DNA of 64,000 nt from Balaenoptera acutorostrata (lineage: Eukaryota; Chordata; Mammalia; Artiodactyla; Balaenopteridae). Shown here in pieces: positions 13,441 to 24,864 of this stretch (positions are counted from its first letter, which is position 1; each line of letters starts with the position of its first letter). Location of the stretch: contig NC_080082.1 of assembly GCF_949987535.1 (NCBI RefSeq), positions 51,126,374-51,190,373 of the forward strand, given 5' to 3'. The notes beneath the pieces were generated by a model. That model was not told the origin of the DNA. It did no database searches and saw only the letters and a program-made list of their open reading frames with translations. The position numbers were made by a program, and so were the translations under genes.

Positions 13441-13550
13441 AACAACAGAGACAATTAATAGAAAACAGTAACAAATATGATAGGTATTAATCCAATTATA
13501 TCAATAACCACTTTACATATCAAAGATAAAATCAAAAATAGAGGAAAGTG
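13441..13550 (+). mobile_element. Old L1, ORF2 start region, sense
   Basis: The piece attaatccaattatatcaat and what follows align with the beginning of L1 ORF2 (compare 52150-52220 of the younger L1). Confidence 0.65.
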
Positions 13551-13903
13551 GGGCTTCCCTGGTGGCGCAGTGGTTAAGAATCCGCCTGCCAATGCAGGGG
13601 ACACAGGTTCGAGCCCTGGCCTGGGAAGATCCCACATGCCACGGAGCAACTAAGCCCGTGCGCCACAACTACTGAGCCTGCGCTCTAGAGCTCACATGCC
13701 ACAACTACTGAGCCCGCATGACACAACTACTGAAGCCCAGGCGCCTAGAGCCCATGCTCTGCAACAAGAGAAGCCACTGCAATGAGAAGCCCGCGCACCG
13801 CAACAAAGAGTAGCCCCCGCTCGCCACAGCCAGAGAAATCTCACGCACAGCAACAAAGATCCAACACAGCCAAAAATAAAAATAAAAAATAAATTTAAAA
13901 AAA
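13551..13903 (+). mobile_element. CHR-type SINE (long form) beside the retrocopy
   Basis: Sense CHR SINE of the longer subfamily with repeated 'ccacaactactgagcc' phrases and an A-rich tail. Left flank aaaaatagaggaaagtgg and right flank aaaacagagattggagtgg look like a diverged target-site duplication within L1 ORF2. The SINE ends about 16 bases before the HNRNPUL1 retrocopy. Confidence 0.88.
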
Positions 13904-13919
13904 AACAGAGATTGGAGTG

Positions 13920-16900
13920 GGCCCCCCCTTTCCCCCTTTGCCTCCTGACAGGAAAGGTTTAAGGGGGACTGGGCCCTGGGAGGCCGGGCCGGGCTCAAGG
14001 GCCGCCCCGGGGGCCCGGGCCATGGATGTACGCCGACTGAAGGTGAACGAACTTCGCGAGGAGCTGCAGCGCCGTGGCCTGGACACTCGTGGCCTCAATG
14101 CTGAGCTTACTGAGCGGCTGCAGGAGGCGCTGGAGGCCGAGGAGCCCGTCGACGAGCAGGAGATCGAGGCCGACGACGAACCAGGGCGACCCGGGCACAA
14201 CAATGAGGAGATGTCATGGACAATATTACCATGCAGAACCAATTCTATGAGATGCAGGTCATCAAGAAAGAGAACGAGTCAGGCTACGAGAGGAGAACGC
14301 TGGAAATGGACCTATCGCCCAGTAGAAGTGAAGACAGAGATGAGGCAAGAGGCACCCACCAGCTTCCTCCTGCCCGAAGCATCTCAACTCAAACCAGACA
14401 GACAGCAGTTCTAGAGTCACAAGAGGCCTTATGAAGAAAACTGGGGATGGGGGTATTGCGAGCACCGAGAGGATAAGAGGGGCTGCTCTCCTCAGCCTCC
14501 TGCTGAAGAGGATGAAGATGACTTTGACGACACCCTTGTTGCCATCGACACATATAACTGCGACCTCCACTTCAAGGTGGCCTGAGACCGGAGTAGTGGC
14601 TACCCACTCACAACTGAAGGTTTTGCATACCTGTGGTCAGCAGCCTGTGCCAGCTATGGGGTCGGAAGGGGCCGTGTGTGCTTTGAGATGAAGATCAATG
14701 AGGAAATCTCTGTGAAGCATCTTCCATCTACAGAGCCCGACCCACACGTTGTCCGTATTGGTTGGTCCCTGGATTCCTGCAGCACTCAGCTAGGCGAAGA
14801 GCCTTTCTCCTATGGCTATGGAGGCACTGGGAAGAAGTCCACCAATAGCTGGTTTGAAAACTACGGAGACAAATTTGCAGAGAATGATGTGATTGGCTGC
14901 TTTGCGGACTTTGAATGTGGAAATGATGTGGAACTTTCCTTCACCAAAAATGGGAAGTGGATGGGCATTGCCTTCCGAATCCAGAAGGGAGCCTTAGGGG
15001 GTCAGGCCCTCTACCCTCATGTCCTGGTGAAGAATTGTGAAGTGGAGTTCAGCTTCGGGCAGAGGGCAGAGCCCTACTGTTCTGTCCTCCCAGGCTACAC
15101 CTTCATCCAGCACCTTCCCCTGAGTGAGCGAATCCAGGGCACTGTTGGACCAAAGAGCAAGGCAGAGTGTGAGATTCTTATGATGGTGGGCCTGCCTGCC
15201 ACCGGTGAGACCACATGGGCCATGAAACATGCAGCCTCCAACCCCTCCAAGAAGTACAACATCCTGGGTACCAATGCCATCATGGATAAGATGCAGATGA
15301 TGGGCCTACGCCATCAGAGGAACTACGCTGGCTGCTGGGACGTCCTGATCCAGCAGGCCACCCAGTGCCTCAACCGCCTCATCCAGATCGCTGCCCGAAA
15401 GAAACGCAACTATATCCTAGATCAGACAAATGTTTATGGGTCAGCCCAGAGACGAAAAATGAGACCATTTGAAGGCTTCCAGCGCAAAGCTATTGTAATT
15501 TGTCCCACTGATGAGGACCTAAAAGACCGAACAATAAAGCAAACCAACGAAGAAGCGAAGGATGTCCCAGATCACACGGTCTTAGAAATGAAAGCCAACT
15601 TCACGTTGCCAGATGTTGGGGACTTCCTGGACGAGGTGCTGTTCATTGAGCTGCAGCGAGAGGAAGCAGACAAGCTGGTGAGGCAAAACAATGAGGAAGG
15701 CCACAAGGCTGGGCCATCCCCTGAAAAGCGCTTTGACAACCGAGGCGGTGGCAGCTTCTGGGGCCTCGGGGGTGGCGGCAGTTTCCAGAGCTATGACAAC
15801 CGAGGTCCCCCCGGGGGAAACAGAGGAGGCTTCCAGAATCAGGGAGGAGGCAGTGAAGGAGGCAGCTACCGAGGAGGTTTCAACCACAGTGGAGGTGGTG
15901 GCGACAACCAGAACGGCTGGGGTAGCGACAGCCGGGATAACAACAACTCCAACACCCGAGGCAGCTACAACCAGGCTCCCCAGCAACAGCACCCACCACA
16001 GCAGCCTCCACCACTACCCAGCTACAGCCCTGCTTGGAACCCCCCAGGGGCCGGCAGCTACACTAAGAACAGCAACATCCCTGGCTCGAACGCCAATACC
16101 AGCACCCTTACTGTCAGCAGCTACAGCCCTCCACAGCCGAGTTACAGCCAGCCACCTCCCTACAACGAGGGAGGTTACAGCCAGGGCTACACAGCTCCAC
16201 CACCTCCACCTCCGCCACCACCTGCCTACAACTATGGCAGCTACGGTGGCTACAACCCAGCCCCTTACACCCCTCCGCCGCCCCCCACTGCACAGACCTA
16301 CCCTCAGCCCAGCTATAACCAGTGCCAACAGTATGCCCAGCAGTGGAACCAGTACTATCAGAACCAGGGCCAGTGGCCACCGTACTGCGGGAACTACAAC
16401 TACGGGAGCTACTCCGGGAACACACAGGGGGGCACAAGCACACAGTAGCCAGTGTGTCCTGGAGGCCTCTGCCAGCTTCCTCCACCAGCGCCCACCTTGG
16501 CCCCGCTTGTCCACCCCCACTGGGTCACGTGGTGCTGGGGGACGGGTCCTCCCAGGGCTGCCTCCCTTCCAAGGGGCTCTTCCCCCACACAGGGCCGGGC
16601 ATTTTCCTCTGGATTCAAACAGGCAACAATGACCTTTTATTTTGTTTGTCCCCCCACCCCCATCCTCTTCCTCTTCCTCCCTTCCTCCTTTTTGACTAAA
16701 GACCCTCCTCCCTTGGTCGTACAGTGAGGCTACAGGGCTGTGGGGAGGGCCCCTTCCTGTACTCTGGTCCCAGCCCTGCTCCAGCCCCTCAGCTTCCCAG
16801 ATTCTCATGCAGTTGGTTGTAAATTCTTCCAGGAGCTGTTTTACTGTCTACTTTTCAGGATTTAAAAAAAAAAATCAAAAACTTAAAAACACACACAAGT

Positions 16901-17575
16901 TTTAAAAAGCAAAATGCAGTGGGAGGAAGAAGCAACAGATTTTTTTTTGGTAATTATGCTTCTTTTTTTTTAATTTTTAGAATTTGTCCCTTTTTACTGT
17001 GGGTCGGCTCTTGATATTTCATCAGGATAACCATTTCTTTGCTGAGTTCAGGTGACCGAGGAAGAGCCACACCCTCAAAACAAAACACACACAAAACAAA
17101 ACCACAGAATCATCTTTAACCTAACTTTTTACACAATGTCTCAGTTTCCCGTAACTTTGCACACAAGCTTCTGTGTTGAGTTGAATTGTACCTGCCTTTT
17201 GTATTTGGAGAGAGTGTGACTATTGAACTTGAAACCTTTTATTCTGTGCGTCTTGGTAGTTTCTGGTGGGATTAATCGGGTGAGAGGGAAGAAGGGAGTT
17301 GGGGGGCTCCTTCCTTTCAGAACATGAAGTTTCTCACTGCCTCCTCTCCAGAGGTCTCCCAGGTGCCAGACCTAAAGGTTTTTCCTACAGTGATCCTCTG
17401 ATTATTTTTACTTCCCCTTGACCCATATGTTTTAACAGGACTTTAACAAACTGTGCTTATTAAGAAATGTGTTTGCCCTGTTTTGTTTTGTTTTTGTTTT
17501 GTTTCAATAAATGACATGGCACCTCCTAGCAGGAAGGAAGCAAGGTTTCAACCCTGATTTAAAAAAAAAAAAAAA
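13920..17575 (+). pseudogene. HNRNPUL1: Processed retrocopy of HNRNPUL1
   Basis: Intronless copy of the mRNA for heterogeneous nuclear ribonucleoprotein U-like 1, an RNA-binding nuclear protein. It includes GC-rich 5' UTR, ATG at 14022, coding sequence, natural stop at 16446-16448, about 1.1 kb of 3' UTR, AATAAA at 17506-17511 and an A-run at 17561-17575. Parts in order: a SAP domain (14040-14140), a SPRY domain (about 14560-15110), a P-loop kinase-like domain (P-loop at 15189-15215), degenerate RGG repeats (15735-15990) and a Pro/Tyr/Gly-rich tail. Disablements: about 36 codons missing with a frame change at 14211, restored near 14312; TAG at 14412-14414 (parent Gln); TGA at 14583-14585 (parent Arg, CpG decay). 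The P-loop Lys is Glu. The lack of introns and the A-tail show retrotransposition. I judge it a pseudogene, though its 3' two thirds is open. Confidence 0.93.
14586..16448 (+). other. Residual 620-codon open frame in the HNRNPUL1 retrocopy
   Basis: After the last premature stop the parental frame stays open to the natural stop. The first usable ATG gives a 590-residue frame from 14676, starting [10 protein letters not shown] in mid-SPRY. The predicted product would lack the SAP domain and the first SPRY strands. Its P-loop reads GLPATGETT, where the parent has Lys at the Glu position, so nucleotide binding would be lost. Several RGG arginines have become Trp, Leu or Ser. There is no evidence in the sequence for a promoter other than the short GC-rich UTR copy. 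Translation is unlikely but not excluded. Confidence 0.35.
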
Positions 17576-18299
17576 TAGAGAAAAGTATAGCATGCTAACA
17601 CTAATCAAAAGAAAGCTGGAGCAGCTATATTAATTTTAGAGGAAGCTGACTTCAGATTAGGGAAAATTATCAGGGATAAAGAGAGCCATTACATAATGAT
17701 ACAGGTGTAACAAAGCAGTAGTAATCTTTATATGTACCTAACAATGGACCATCCAAATATGTGAGGCAAAAACTTTTAGAACTACAAGGAGAAATAAATA
17801 AATCCACTATTATAATTGGATTCCTTCAACACCCTTTTTTTAATAATGGAAAATCGGTAAGGACACAGTTGACTTCTAGCCCCATCAATCAACTGGATAT
17901 AATTGATATCTATAGACTACTTCTTCCAACAACAGTAGAATACACATTCTTCTCAATTTTACAAGGAACACTCACCAAGATAAACACAGCAAGCATCTGT
18001 GGCCTTAAAACATACCTTAACAAACTTAAAAAAACAGAAACCGTAAAATGTATGCTCTCGCACCACAGTGGAACTGAACAAGAAATTAACAACAGAAAGA
18101 TAGCTGAAAAACCCCAAAATACCTGGAGATTAAACAACACACTTCTAAATGTCACACAAGTCAAAGAAATCTCAGAAATATTAAAATATCTTAAAATGAA
18201 TAAAAATGAAAATACAGCTTATCAAAATTTGTGGGATACAGTGAAAGCAGATCTTAGAAGGAAATTTATAGCATTGAATATATATATTAGAAAAGAAGA
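17576..18299 (+). mobile_element. Old L1 ORF2 endonuclease region, right part
   Basis: The phrase catgctaacactaatcaaaa aligns with 52323-52345 of the younger L1, and the rest follows ORF2 colinearly to about 53045 of that element. A 213-codon frame (17761-18402) is mostly L1 peptide that runs on into the SINE. Compared with the young L1, roughly 85 bases between the left and right parts are missing at the retrocopy junction. Confidence 0.8.
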
Positions 18300-18622
18300 G
18301 GGCTTCCTTGGTGGTGCAGTGGCTAAGAATCCACCTGCCAATTCAGGGGACACTGGTTCAAGCTCTGGTCCAGGAAGATTCCACATGCCACAGAGCAACT
18401 AAGCCCGGGAGCCCGCAAGCCACAACTACTGAGCCCACATGCCACAACTGCTGAGGCCCGTGCACCCAAAGCCTGTGCTCTGCAACAAGAGAAGCCACCG
18501 CAATAAGAAGCCCATGCACCGCAATGAAGAGTAGTCCCTGCTCGCGGCAACTAGAGAAAGCCCACGTGCAGCAACGAAGACCCAGCGCAGCCAAACAATA
18601 AAAATAAAAATAAATAAATAAG
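18300..18622 (+). mobile_element. CHR-type SINE (long form)
   Basis: Sense CHR SINE starting at ggcttccttggtggtgcag with an AAATAA tail. It lies at the right end of the L1 fragment. No clear target-site duplication remains. Confidence 0.88.
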
Positions 18623-18669
18623 ACAGGGGTTGATGCTTCGATGTTACATCCTGGGGCTCCAATTCTGGA

Positions 18670-18770
18670 GGCGTCTATTGTCCCCATTTTACATGCCATA
18701 AAACTGAGGCCTGCCCTGGGATCCCAGAGCTTGTAAGCAGCTCTTTTTAAATCCCAACTATATCTCATTT
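18670..18770 (+). mobile_element. MIR fragment
   Basis: The phrase ccccattttacatgccataaa, then aactgaggcc and a 'cagagcttgtaagcag' variant, is the conserved core of the ancient MIR SINE. Confidence 0.6.
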
Positions 18771-18929
18771 TACTCTACCCTTTACAACTAAATCTTACTT
18801 CCTCTGAGTACAAAATGAGTGCATGATTCATGACACCTATTTATACCAAGAAAAAGGACTAGAGCTTGAGCTTGTTAACTCTTGGCTTCTCCTGTGGCTC
18901 AGAACGTGGCCTTGTGCAAATCACATCAC

Positions 18930-19070
18930 TTAATTCATTCAGGAAATACTGCCTGAGTTCCTGCTGAGTGCTGGACACTTCTAGAAGCGGGGCCCACAGC
19001 AGTGAACAGGACAGATGGGTCTCAATAGCTTATGTTCTAGTTGAGCAATAGACAACGTTAAACTTTTAAA
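18930..19070 (+). mobile_element. L2 LINE fragment
   Basis: The order 'attcattcaggaaatactgcctgagttcctgctgagtgctgg' followed by 'cagcagtgaacagg' and 'tatgttctagt' matches the remembered L2 3' end. Confidence 0.55.
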
Positions 19071-19979
19071 ACACAGGTGAGTGCTCTAATGAAAAGACAG
19101 TATAAAGAGATGGAGAGAGATAGGGTGAGGGGTGCAGAGGCAAATCATGCAATGGTCTGAGTAAAACAATAGAATCAGTTAGCTGTGATAATTAGTAGTA
19201 ATTAATAGTAGAACAAATTAAACATACTTTATGCAAGGAAGAAACCCCAGTATTTTATGTTTCTTTTTTTCCTCTGATACATCAGTTTAACTTTTTAAAA
19301 ACTCTCCATTGGATATTTAAAATCTGTGGGCTATGTTAATGTATAGTCTACAGTATATAAGTTTAAGACTCAAAAGGAGAACATAAATGCAATAGGGCTA
19401 ATGAAAAAGATAATACCTATATTTAATTTTAAAAATGAAATATTTCTGTCTCATGATATAGTGGGATGTTTTCACTCTGTTGCCTTTGTCAATAATATTT
19501 CTCTGAACTGCCTGTGGCCTTCAAGACATACTTCTTTTCTTGTATGAACAGTAGTGGTAAAACTGACTACATACAAAATTCACTTTGACTTGGAGCTCTG
19601 CTCCTATCAAGCCCACGTTATGCTAATTCCTGGTGTCACCCCAATTTGATGACAGCAAGCCAAATATCTTCTAAACAAAAGCATATGAGCATGGGATACT
19701 TAATGATTTTACCTACTAGCAACAGCAGGTTTTTAGATTTGGATGAATTCATTTCCAGCTCTCTAAAAATGTCTATCCACTTTGTATCTAACAGGCTTAT
19801 GTTAGTAAAGCAGCTGTTTGCTGGGTCTTGGATCTATAAATTCATCAGAGGCTATCCATGTCTAAAATGTCCACAATTTTTAAGCACTTCAATGTTTGAA
19901 TGTCACTGTAAGTTAACCTCTCTCAGGGAAAATGAGAAAGGTAATTTGAACTTGTGAAATTGAAGTTAACAGTTTAAGT
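19071..19979. other. No gene recognised
   Basis: AT-rich. A 103-codon + strand frame at 19646-19957 has no domain and reads against the possible - strand remnant described next. Confidence 0.4.
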
Positions 19980-21010
19980 TTCAGTCAAGAAATTGAGAAT
20001 GTTCTATTTAACCAGATCATCAAACAGTTCTGGAGAAACAACATATAACTTTTGTTTTACTATAATCATTTTCTCCATTCTCATCCTCATTCTCCAAATT
20101 AGAGAAGGACATGCTTCTTCCACACTTGGAAAATATAATTGTACAGTAAGACATTTTAACATCTTTTCTATGGCTAGCATCAATAGCAATCTGGTAGGCA
20201 TATGTCTAAGGAGGCCATCTCTGTCCATTTCTTTAAAGCTTAAAATCTTACCAAGTGCTTCTACATGTTTTGAAGAAATCGAGAAATAACCAAAACCTTT
20301 CATTGTGAAAGCCTCAGTATTCAGATAAGCAAATCACATCCCCTTTTTTTGCAGTGTTGCAGATAAAATCTTTTAATTTTCTTTTTTTATAAAGATTTTT
20401 TTGATGCGGACCATTTTTAAAGCCTTTATTGAATTTGTTACAATATTGCTTTTATTTTCCGTTTTGGTTTTTTGGCCACGAGGCATGTGGGATCTTAGCT
20501 CCCCGACCAGGGATCGAACCCACACCACCTGCATTAGAAGGCGAAGTCTTAACCACTGGACCGCCAGGGAAGTCCCTAATATCTTTTAATTTTCTTTGGT
20601 GAAAAGTTTAGGGACTGAATGGAATTCACCAAAATTACATCTACATTGTCTGCCAAATGTGCAGACAGATGAACAAAATCTAGTTATTAATTGAACAAGA
20701 TATCAACACCCTTTCGTTTTATGTTTGTGTGGGTGTGGTTTCATTAAAATCTTCATAGAAATCAAGAAGATGATTTGAAACTCCATTTTTCGAGTACCTA
20801 AGAACTAGGGGGAATTTTTTTCTTACAATGACTCCACATACCACTTGATAAACTGTAGAAAGCTGATAATGATGGCTGGCAAGATCTGACAAAATAGGCT
20901 TTAGACTGTAAGAGACCAACATATCTTGTCAAAATTTCCCCTTTAGCTTGCCCACGGGACGTTTTAGCTGCAAGCTCTGAGTTCAGAAAATTAACTGTAC
21001 CTGAACTGTA
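19980..21010 (-). pseudogene. Possible decayed coding remnant, unidentified
   Basis: Two - strand frames have protein-like composition: 20303-20004 (99 codons, with FSISSKHVEALGKILSF) and 20922-20719 (67 codons, with SDLASHHYQLSTVYQVV). Both lie in the same order on the same strand. Upstream of the second, one frame continues as KRPVGKLKGKF, then a stop, then QDMLVSYSLKP. A SINE lies between the two. I do not recognise the parent. It may be an old processed pseudogene, or chance. Confidence 0.25.
20385..20580 (-). mobile_element. Short CHR-type SINE with extended 3' part, reverse
   Basis: Reverse SINE including the 'ggaccatttttaaagccttta' and 'tttgttacaatattgctttt' segment typical of one subfamily. 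A 17-bp duplication, atcttttaattttcttt, lies at 20368-20384 and 20581-20597. Confidence 0.9.
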
Positions 21011-22827
21011 CCTGGTTTCACAGAGCAGTCAAAGGAATGATGATGATGTGTGTTTGGTATACCTAAGCCAATTCACCACCACTATTTTTATTGGTGTCTT
21101 TGGGGGAGCTGAAAAACCTTGACGAAGTTAAAAGTACTTACCTGTCTTGTCCCAGACTTGTGAGATTGTCACCGTGTGTACTTTTACATACCTTTCTCCC
21201 GAATACTCAATCCTAAATTCTTTTCTCCATATTGTTCAGTATTCTCTGTTTTGGTTATTTATCTCCCTAATCCATGTGTCCTTCCATTTGTCATTAAAAG
21301 AACACATTCATTTAGCCTTTTTTTGGTCTGGGTTATGCTGGTGTTGGTATTGTAACCATTCTTTTCATTATCTAAAATCTTAGAAAACATTATCACAGTA
21401 TTCACAATGTCAGAAGTTAAAACTAGCACTACTTGATACAAAGCACGAGTTAATCCACAGGCACAGGCAAAGACAGTTACGGCTCCTAATTACAACACAC
21501 CTAAGTTGCATTACTCAGAGTGCTGCATCAATGAATGATTCCTTATTGTGAACTACCAATCATGGTTATCAACAGCAGCAGTCAGGGGCAGTATGGAAGG
21601 CAGAAAATCTCTGCTGTATCCATTTGACACTAAAATCTGTTGCTTTCAGCAGTTCCTATTCTGGGGGCCACCATATCAGTTTTCTACTTTACCCACAACC
21701 TTTGCACCCATTGTAAAAACTGGGACTTTGCATGTCCCGAGGAGTGGTTTCCCGGGAAGCAGGTGTTTCAGTGCTAAAACCGGGGTAGCCCTGGGAAAAC
21801 CAGGACAGTTTGTCACCCTATAAGTAGTCTTGACTACATCTTGTCCACCACCTCCCCTTTCCCCTACCTCCCGACCCTGCCAGAGCTGCCCTCACCCCAA
21901 GCTCAGCCAGTCACCTTCCCTCTCCTGGCAGTCTGAAATCTGGAAGGGAGACATGCCTAGCCTGGGAGCTGCCGCAGTATAGAAGGTTCAAGCATTCCCA
22001 AAACAGCCCTAGCTGATTATTAGATAATTCTTGGTTGTCCAGGGTTTTCTTCAACCCACTCCTTACCCTAGTATTCTGGTTAATTGCCTTTTCTGCTGAA
22101 GGTAGCCAGAGTTGGTTTCTTTAGCTTTCAGACAAGAGCATCTTTACTACTGCAGTAGTATTGCTTTTGCTGATGTCCTTTCTATATCCTGTTGATTTGT
22201 GTCAGATCCTGGGTTCCGTGACACCAAATGGATATTCAGGTGTGGTTTAAAACTAAGATGGCTCTTAGTGATTTCCCGAATAATGGCAAGGAGGTTGGGT
22301 GTTTGTACCTTTGCAATTGCTGAAGAGGGACTCAGCTGTGAGTTGTCAGCAGCCAACAATCCCAGCAGCTAGGGGGATGAGTGCTTTGGCCCTGAAAGGG
22401 AGAGAGATGGGTGGCACACCTCAGTATTCACTATACTTTATCTCTATTCAATATCACATTAAAAAAAAATTGTACCACTATAATATTTTAAATTGTTAGT
22501 AAGATCAGGTTTGTTTGTTTTTTTAAAGTACATAAATATTTAGAAGTTTTTGCCAGTATATATCTTCTAAGAGTTTATTCCACATATAAAGTGAACAATC
22601 AGATATAACATTCATTTCACAACTCTTTCATTTTCCCATATTGTGTTTTTTCCTTCAGAATTTTTTACACAATCTGTATCAGTAATTGTTAATTTGTCTC
22701 ATGATTACTAATAAGCAGAATTCTATTTTTAAACCTGCAATTATGGTAACTTACCATCAGTCACTCATCCAGTAAGAGTGGATGAATTCAACCTCTGGCA
22801 TTCTGGTCTCCAAACCCAAGCTATGGG
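21011..22827. other. No gene recognised
   Basis: Mixed sequence without a coding signal I trust. Near 21720-21825 the words tgggactttgcatgtcccg and aaaccaggacagtttgtcacc look like an old short DNA repeat. The 22150-22380 stretch is non-coding or unassigned. Confidence 0.4.
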
Positions 22828-22989
22828 GTAGTGCTTCTTAAACTTTCATGTGAACAAGAATCATCCAGGAATCAGTGAAAATACAGGTTCTGATTCAGGA
22901 GGTCTGGGGTGGGACCAGAGAATCTCTTTCAAATAAGCTGCCATAGGGCTAGTCTGAGGACACCTTAGGAGCAGTGAGGTTCTAAAGCA
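22828..22989 (+). mobile_element. MER5A-like hAT-Charlie element
   Basis: It carries 'gattcaggaggtctggggtgggaccagagaat', the hallmark middle of MER5-type elements, with a decayed 'cttcttaaactttcatgtg' end. Confidence 0.6.
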
Positions 22990-23046
22990 GGAATTAATAA
23001 ATTACAGCCCACAGACTAAATCAGCCTGCTGCTTGGTTTTGTTTTG

Positions 23047-23208
23047 TTTTAATATTATTTATTTATCTGGCTGTGCCGGGTCTTAGTTGTGGCACACAGG
23101 ATCTTTAGTTGTGGCAAGCAGGATCTAGTTCCCTGACCAGGGATCGAACCTGGGCCCCCTGCATTGGGAGCATGGAGTCTTAACCACTGGACCACCAGGG
23201 AAGTCCCT
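23047..23208 (-). mobile_element. Short CHR-type SINE, reverse
   Basis: Reverse SINE ending accaccagggaagtccct. The flanks tggttttgt and tcgttttgt are a weak duplication. Confidence 0.85.
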
Positions 23209-23245
23209 TCGTTTTGTATGGCTAAAAATAGATTTCATAATTTTA

Positions 23246-23373
23246 TTTTATTTATTTACTTTTTTGGCCGCACTGGTGGCATGTGGGATCTTAGTTCCCT
23301 GACCAGGGACTGAACCCTTGCCACCTGCAGTGGAAATGCAGAGTCTTAACCACTGCATGGCCAGAGAAGTCCA
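23246..23373 (-). mobile_element. Short CHR-type SINE, reverse
   Basis: Reverse SINE with the 16-bp duplication agatttcataatttta at 23230-23245 and 23374-23389, inserted in the same hAT element only 37 bases from the previous SINE. Confidence 0.9.
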
Positions 23374-23625
23374 AGATTTCATAATTTTAAGTAGTTAAGA
23401 TAAAATCAAAAAGAATAAATATTTTGTGATATGTGAAAATTACATGAAACACAAATTTCAGTGTCTGTAAATAAGGTTATTAGAACACAGCCATGCTCAT
23501 TTGTTTATGTAATGTCTGTGGTTGGTTTTACACTACAAGGGCAGAGTTGAGTAGCTGTGACAGACTGTAGGGCCAGGCCTGCAAAGCTGAAAATACTGTC
23601 TGGCTCTTCACCAAGCTCTAAAGCA

Positions 23626-24864
23626 CTAAATCTGCTGTTTCAGAGGTGATTAACACTTCCTAGCGAGAAAGGGGGATTAGCTGTTGAGTTACTTCTGGTT
23701 CTGGGTTTAACAGATTTGCAAAGTCTATTAGAAAGAAGAGGAAACAAGGTTTTGAGGAGAAAGGACAGAGAAAGTGAATAAAGAACTGGGAGGTAAAAGT
23801 TTCTTGAGATTAAAAGGGCTTTGCAGAAGGGTTTGGGTTATACAAGTGCATGCATTTGTTTAAATTCAGCAAATGTACACTTATAAAATATTCCGATTTC
23901 TTCAGCTTACTTGGAAATGAATGAAAAATTGAGATGGACTGATGAATGGATAGATGGAAAGATAAAAAAGCAAATAGGGTAAAATGTTAATGGTGGTATA
24001 TGAGTATTCACTCGACAATTCTTCCAACTTTTCTGTATATTTGGAAGTTTTCATAATACAAAGTTAGAGGGGTAACGGGAAGAGAACGTGAAGAAGGTTA
24101 CAAACGGGCTGATCTTGGGGTAACTTCTGAGGAACTGACTCTTGTGTAGGGCATTTTTACTGACTTCCAAGGGAGGACCTCCGCTTCCATTGCTCCTGCA
24201 CTAAGAGACCCAGAGAATTTTAAGCATCAACACACACAGTGACTGCCATGGCAAGGCAACTCACTCAGGTGTTAACAGATTACCCAGGACACTCCCCTCT
24301 ACCCAGGGCTGGCTTCATGGGCATGCAACCTGTATAGCTGCAGACAGCCCCACACTCAGAAGGTACCACACTTGGTTTAACGCTCTGCTGTTGCTGTCTT
24401 GAAGTTTGTGGTAATTTTTGAACAAGAAGCCCCACGTTTTCATTTTGCCCTAGGTCCACAAATTATGTAACTGGTCCTGCCCCAACTCTCTCCTTCCGAC
24501 CTACCGGACATATCTGAAAAAAACAGTGCATCTGAAGTCTCACATCAGGATGGCTCCTGATGAAAAAGCCCCTTAGACCATTAAAATATGCCAGTAATAG
24601 ATTATACTTAGAGTTTGAAAGCAGGCATGGTTTTTAAATAAATTCAGGGGGACGATTTTCACATTAATGCTTCACATGTGTGATAGGACTTTTTTGGAAG
24701 ATCAGGTTTATTACACAAATTAAGGTATGTAAAATACATGGATACTTTCGAATAGTCAATATATAGATATTAAAAATTAAAATAAAATATTAAAATAACA
24801 ATTGTTTATTTCATTGTAAAAAATTGTTTTAAAGATTTATTTCTTGCCCTGTTAGTTACTTATT
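23626..24864. other. No gene recognised
   Basis: Mixed to AT-rich sequence. 'gttttcataatacaaagttagagg' near 24048 looks like the 3' end of an old LINE. The part near 24300-24480 is repeat-like (gggctggcttcatgggcatgc) but unnamed. Confidence 0.4.

Larger units (their letters stand above)
22990..23625 (-). mobile_element. hAT-type MER element split by two SINEs
   Basis: Pieces 22990-23046, 23209-23245 and 23374-23625 join into the same element seen at 10263-10569 (ending 'gacagactgtagggccaggcctgcaaagctgaaaatactgtc'). Confidence 0.65.

Noticed and set aside
15582..16808. Long frames on other strands or frames of the HNRNPUL1 retrocopy (for example 15691-16632 + and 16014-16808 -)
   Set aside because: They are shadows of the Gly/Pro/Tyr-rich low-complexity coding region, where GC-rich repeats keep alternative frames open.
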